Shown here: positions 6,048 to 7,785 of the stretch, one piece after another
How positions within the stretch are numbered: position 1 is the stretch's first letter
Layout: the number at the start of each line of letters is the position of its first letter
Source: Legionellales bacterium UBA5158
GTDB taxonomy: Bacteria; Pseudomonadota; Gammaproteobacteria; DSM-16500
Direction: 5' to 3'
Length of the DNA: 7,785 nt
NCBI GenBank assembly: GCA_002413665.1
Contig: DHXK01000295.1
Span: forward strand, 1 to 7,785
Notes under the pieces: model-generated
The model's input: the letters and a program-made list of their open reading frames with translations, nothing else
Database searches by the model: none
What the model was told of the DNA's origin: nothing
Program-made: the position numbers and the translations under genes

Positions 6048-7785
6048 ATGATTTTTAATAAACTAAAAAAAAAATTATTATTAGGTGTTTTGTTTAGTGT
6101 GTTTTGTTCATTTAATCTCTGCTATGCAGACACTTTGGATACGCAAATATCAAGAGAGAAAATCCCTCTCAACGAAACAATAAACGTCTCATTCATTTTG
6201 AATGGCAGTTCCAATGCCAACACTCCATCTCCTGACTTTTCAGTCTTAGAAAAAGATTTTCGTATTCTTAGTAGAAACTATGGCAGTGCGATTGACATGA
6301 TAAATGGTGTCGCCACAATTCAAACCTCCTGGCAGTTAACTTTAGAGCCTAAAAACGCCGGTGTTTTAATTATCCCCGAGATTACTTTTGGTAATGTTAA
6401 ATCCGCTGCACGAAAATTAATTGTAGAAGAGACTAATGATAGTAATGCAAATGACAAACAAGATTCGTCGGCATTTGTACAGGCTGAAGTAAGCACTACA
6501 ACGCCTTATATTCAAAGTCAGGTTCTCTATACGTTTAAACTTTTTTATCAATCGCAATTACAAAATATCACGCTTGAAATACCACAAGCTAAAGATGCTA
6601 CGTTTGTCCAACTTGGCGAGAATAAGGGCTATCAAACAACCATTAAAGGAAAACCATTTTTTGTTGCCGAAATAAAGTTAGCTTTTTTCCCCCAGAAAGT
6701 TGGACAGATTTCTATACCACCCTCTCATTTCCGTGCATTAGCATTCGACGGAAACACTAATGTGAACAATCCTTTTTATATAGCTGCACCGAAGACCCTA
6801 GCTTTAAACACTAAAGACTTCACCTTAAATGTTCAAAAAATTCCTGATAATTATCAAGGTACATCATGGTTACCAGCAAAAAATATTTCAATAACTGAAA
6901 AGTGGTCTCTTAATCCTGATCAATGGGATTTAGGTAATCCTGTGATTCGGACGATAACTGTAGAGGCTCAAGGATTACGTGGTGATCAAATCCCCGATTT
7001 ATTAATTAATAAAATTTCCGGGATGAATATGTATATTGATCCTCCTAAGCGAAGTAATAACATACAAAGTGATTCTGTTGTCGGAGTGTTGGAACAGAAA
7101 GTGACTTATATTCCAAGCTTATCTCAATCTTTCACAATTCCAGCAATAAATTTAAATTGGTGGAACATGCAAACAAATACAAATGCCGTTGCTAAATTAA
7201 ATTCAATGACGGTTCAAGTCAAAGGTGCGATCAATAATACACAAACCTCTACACCCATAAGTACTTCCGTTGCCGCTAAGATGGAGACACCAAAACTTAT
7301 TCCTAATCCATCTACAAACTCAACTCTTGCTGTTAATCCTTCTGAAGAAAAAGTTAAAACAAATCCATTTTATCTGTCTATTTGGTTTTGGATTGCGGTT
7401 TTCTTATTTGCCATTTGGTTAGTTACATTATGGCTAATCTGGATAAAAAGATCTGTAAAAAATAAGAGTGTGAATGCTTTTTCAGGAAAAAATAATTTAC
7501 CCATGGATAATTTCATGTATCTAAGTGATAAAAGTTTTGAGTATGCATGTGAACAAGGTGATGCTACTTTGGCACAACAATATTTATTATCTTGGGCTAA
7601 AAAACAGTGGTCAGATACGCCATTAAATTTAGTGAAGTTGAGTGAAATGGTGAGTGATGAAAATTTTAAAAGCGAACTACAAGTGCTAGAGCAAGCAATT
7701 TATGCAAAAAAAATATCTCCTTGGAACGGTCATGCTTTATTAGCTGCCTATAAAAAAATGACAAAACAACAGAGGAATTTTCTAC
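6048..7785 (+). CDS. batD: BatD family protein, cut by the right window edge
   Basis: The frame is open for 579 codons from an ATG directly after the batC stop to the window end, with no stop. There is a signal peptide (KLKKKLLLGVLFSVFCSF, probable cleavage after CYA at 27). A long beta-rich region follows (about 28-420), starting with TLDTQISREKIPLNETINV, a typical BatD opening. A Ser/Thr/Pro-rich linker comes next, then a membrane helix (about 441-465) followed by basic residues, and a cytosolic helical tail (about 490 onward) with ACEQGDATLAQQYLLSWAKK as usual for BatD. Most family members are about 550-600 residues, so only a few residues are probably missing. BatD is expected to present its large domain in the periplasm. 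No ribosome site is strong; coupling to batC is likely. I expect the true stop just past the window. Confidence 0.9.
   Translation, partial: MIFNKLKKKLLLGVLFSVFCSFNLCYADTLDTQISREKIPLNETINVSFILNGSSNANTPSPDFSVLEKDFRILSRNYGSAIDMINGVATIQTSWQLTLEPKNAGVLIIPEITFGNVKSAARKLIVEETNDSNANDKQDSSAFVQAEVSTTTPYIQSQVLYTFKLFYQSQLQNITLEIPQAKDATFVQLGENKGYQTTIKGKPFFVAEIKLAFFPQKVGQISIPPSHFRALAFDGNTNVNNPFYIAAPKTLALNTKDFTLNVQKIPDNYQGTSWLPAKNISITEKWSLNPDQWDLGNPVIRTITVEAQGLRGDQIPDLLINKISGMNMYIDPPKRSNNIQSDSVVGVLEQKVTYIPSLSQSFTIPAINLNWWNMQTNTNAVAKLNSMTVQVKGAINNTQTSTPISTSVAAKMETPKLIPNPSTNSTLAVNPSEEKVKTNPFYLSIWFWIAVFLFAIWLVTLWLIWIKRSVKNKSVNAFSGKNNLPMDNFMYLSDKSFEYACEQGDATLAQQYLLSWAKKQWSDTPLNLVKLSEMVSDENFKSELQVLEQAIYAKKISPWNGHALLAAYKKMTKQQRNFL

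Noticed and set aside
900..7785. The whole operon as a new defence or secretion system
   Set aside because: Gene order and motifs match the known MoxR-DUF58-DUF4381-BatABCD arrangement, so it is a known family of envelope stress loci rather than a new system.

Overview
The window is AT-rich bacterial DNA dominated by one tightly packed plus-strand operon of the MoxR/Bat type. The gene order is moxR (AAA+ ATPase), a DUF58 protein, a DUF4381 protein, batA, batB, batC (TPR) and batD, the last running off the right edge. This order, the small or overlapping gene junctions and the low GC content fit a gammaproteobacterium, perhaps of a host-associated low-GC lineage such as the Legionellales or Francisella-like groups. 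That placement is an inference from gene order and composition only; there is no rRNA or other marker here.

Left end (1-201): the last 66 codons of an unrecognised plus-strand gene, followed at once by a nested inverted repeat (202-280) with a strong 14-bp hairpin. The region 281-899 has no intact gene of normal size. It holds an extended -10 promoter (393-401), a short ORF that looks like the frameshifted start of a roughly 79-residue gene (441-680), an 18-bp near-palindrome (727-744) and a probable intrinsic terminator (801-829) inside a second nested inverted repeat (786-858). A candidate promoter for the operon follows (839-868).

Right part (900-7785): seven genes, with junctions of 12 bp, a 4-bp ATGA overlap, 4 bp, a 1-bp TAATG overlap, a 17-bp overlap and 0 bp. 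They probably form one transcript. From family knowledge, MoxR is a cytosolic AAA+ chaperone-like ATPase. The DUF58 protein is a soluble vWA-like partner. The DUF4381, BatA and BatB proteins are membrane anchored. BatC and BatD are exported or periplasm-facing. Together they are thought to make an envelope-associated complex linked to stress tolerance, but the exact substrate is not known.

I do not see a wholly new system. The points most worth a second look are the BatB vWA domain, which has lost several metal-site (MIDAS) residues while BatA keeps them, the decayed or RNA-like transcription unit upstream of moxR, and the two nested inverted repeats.
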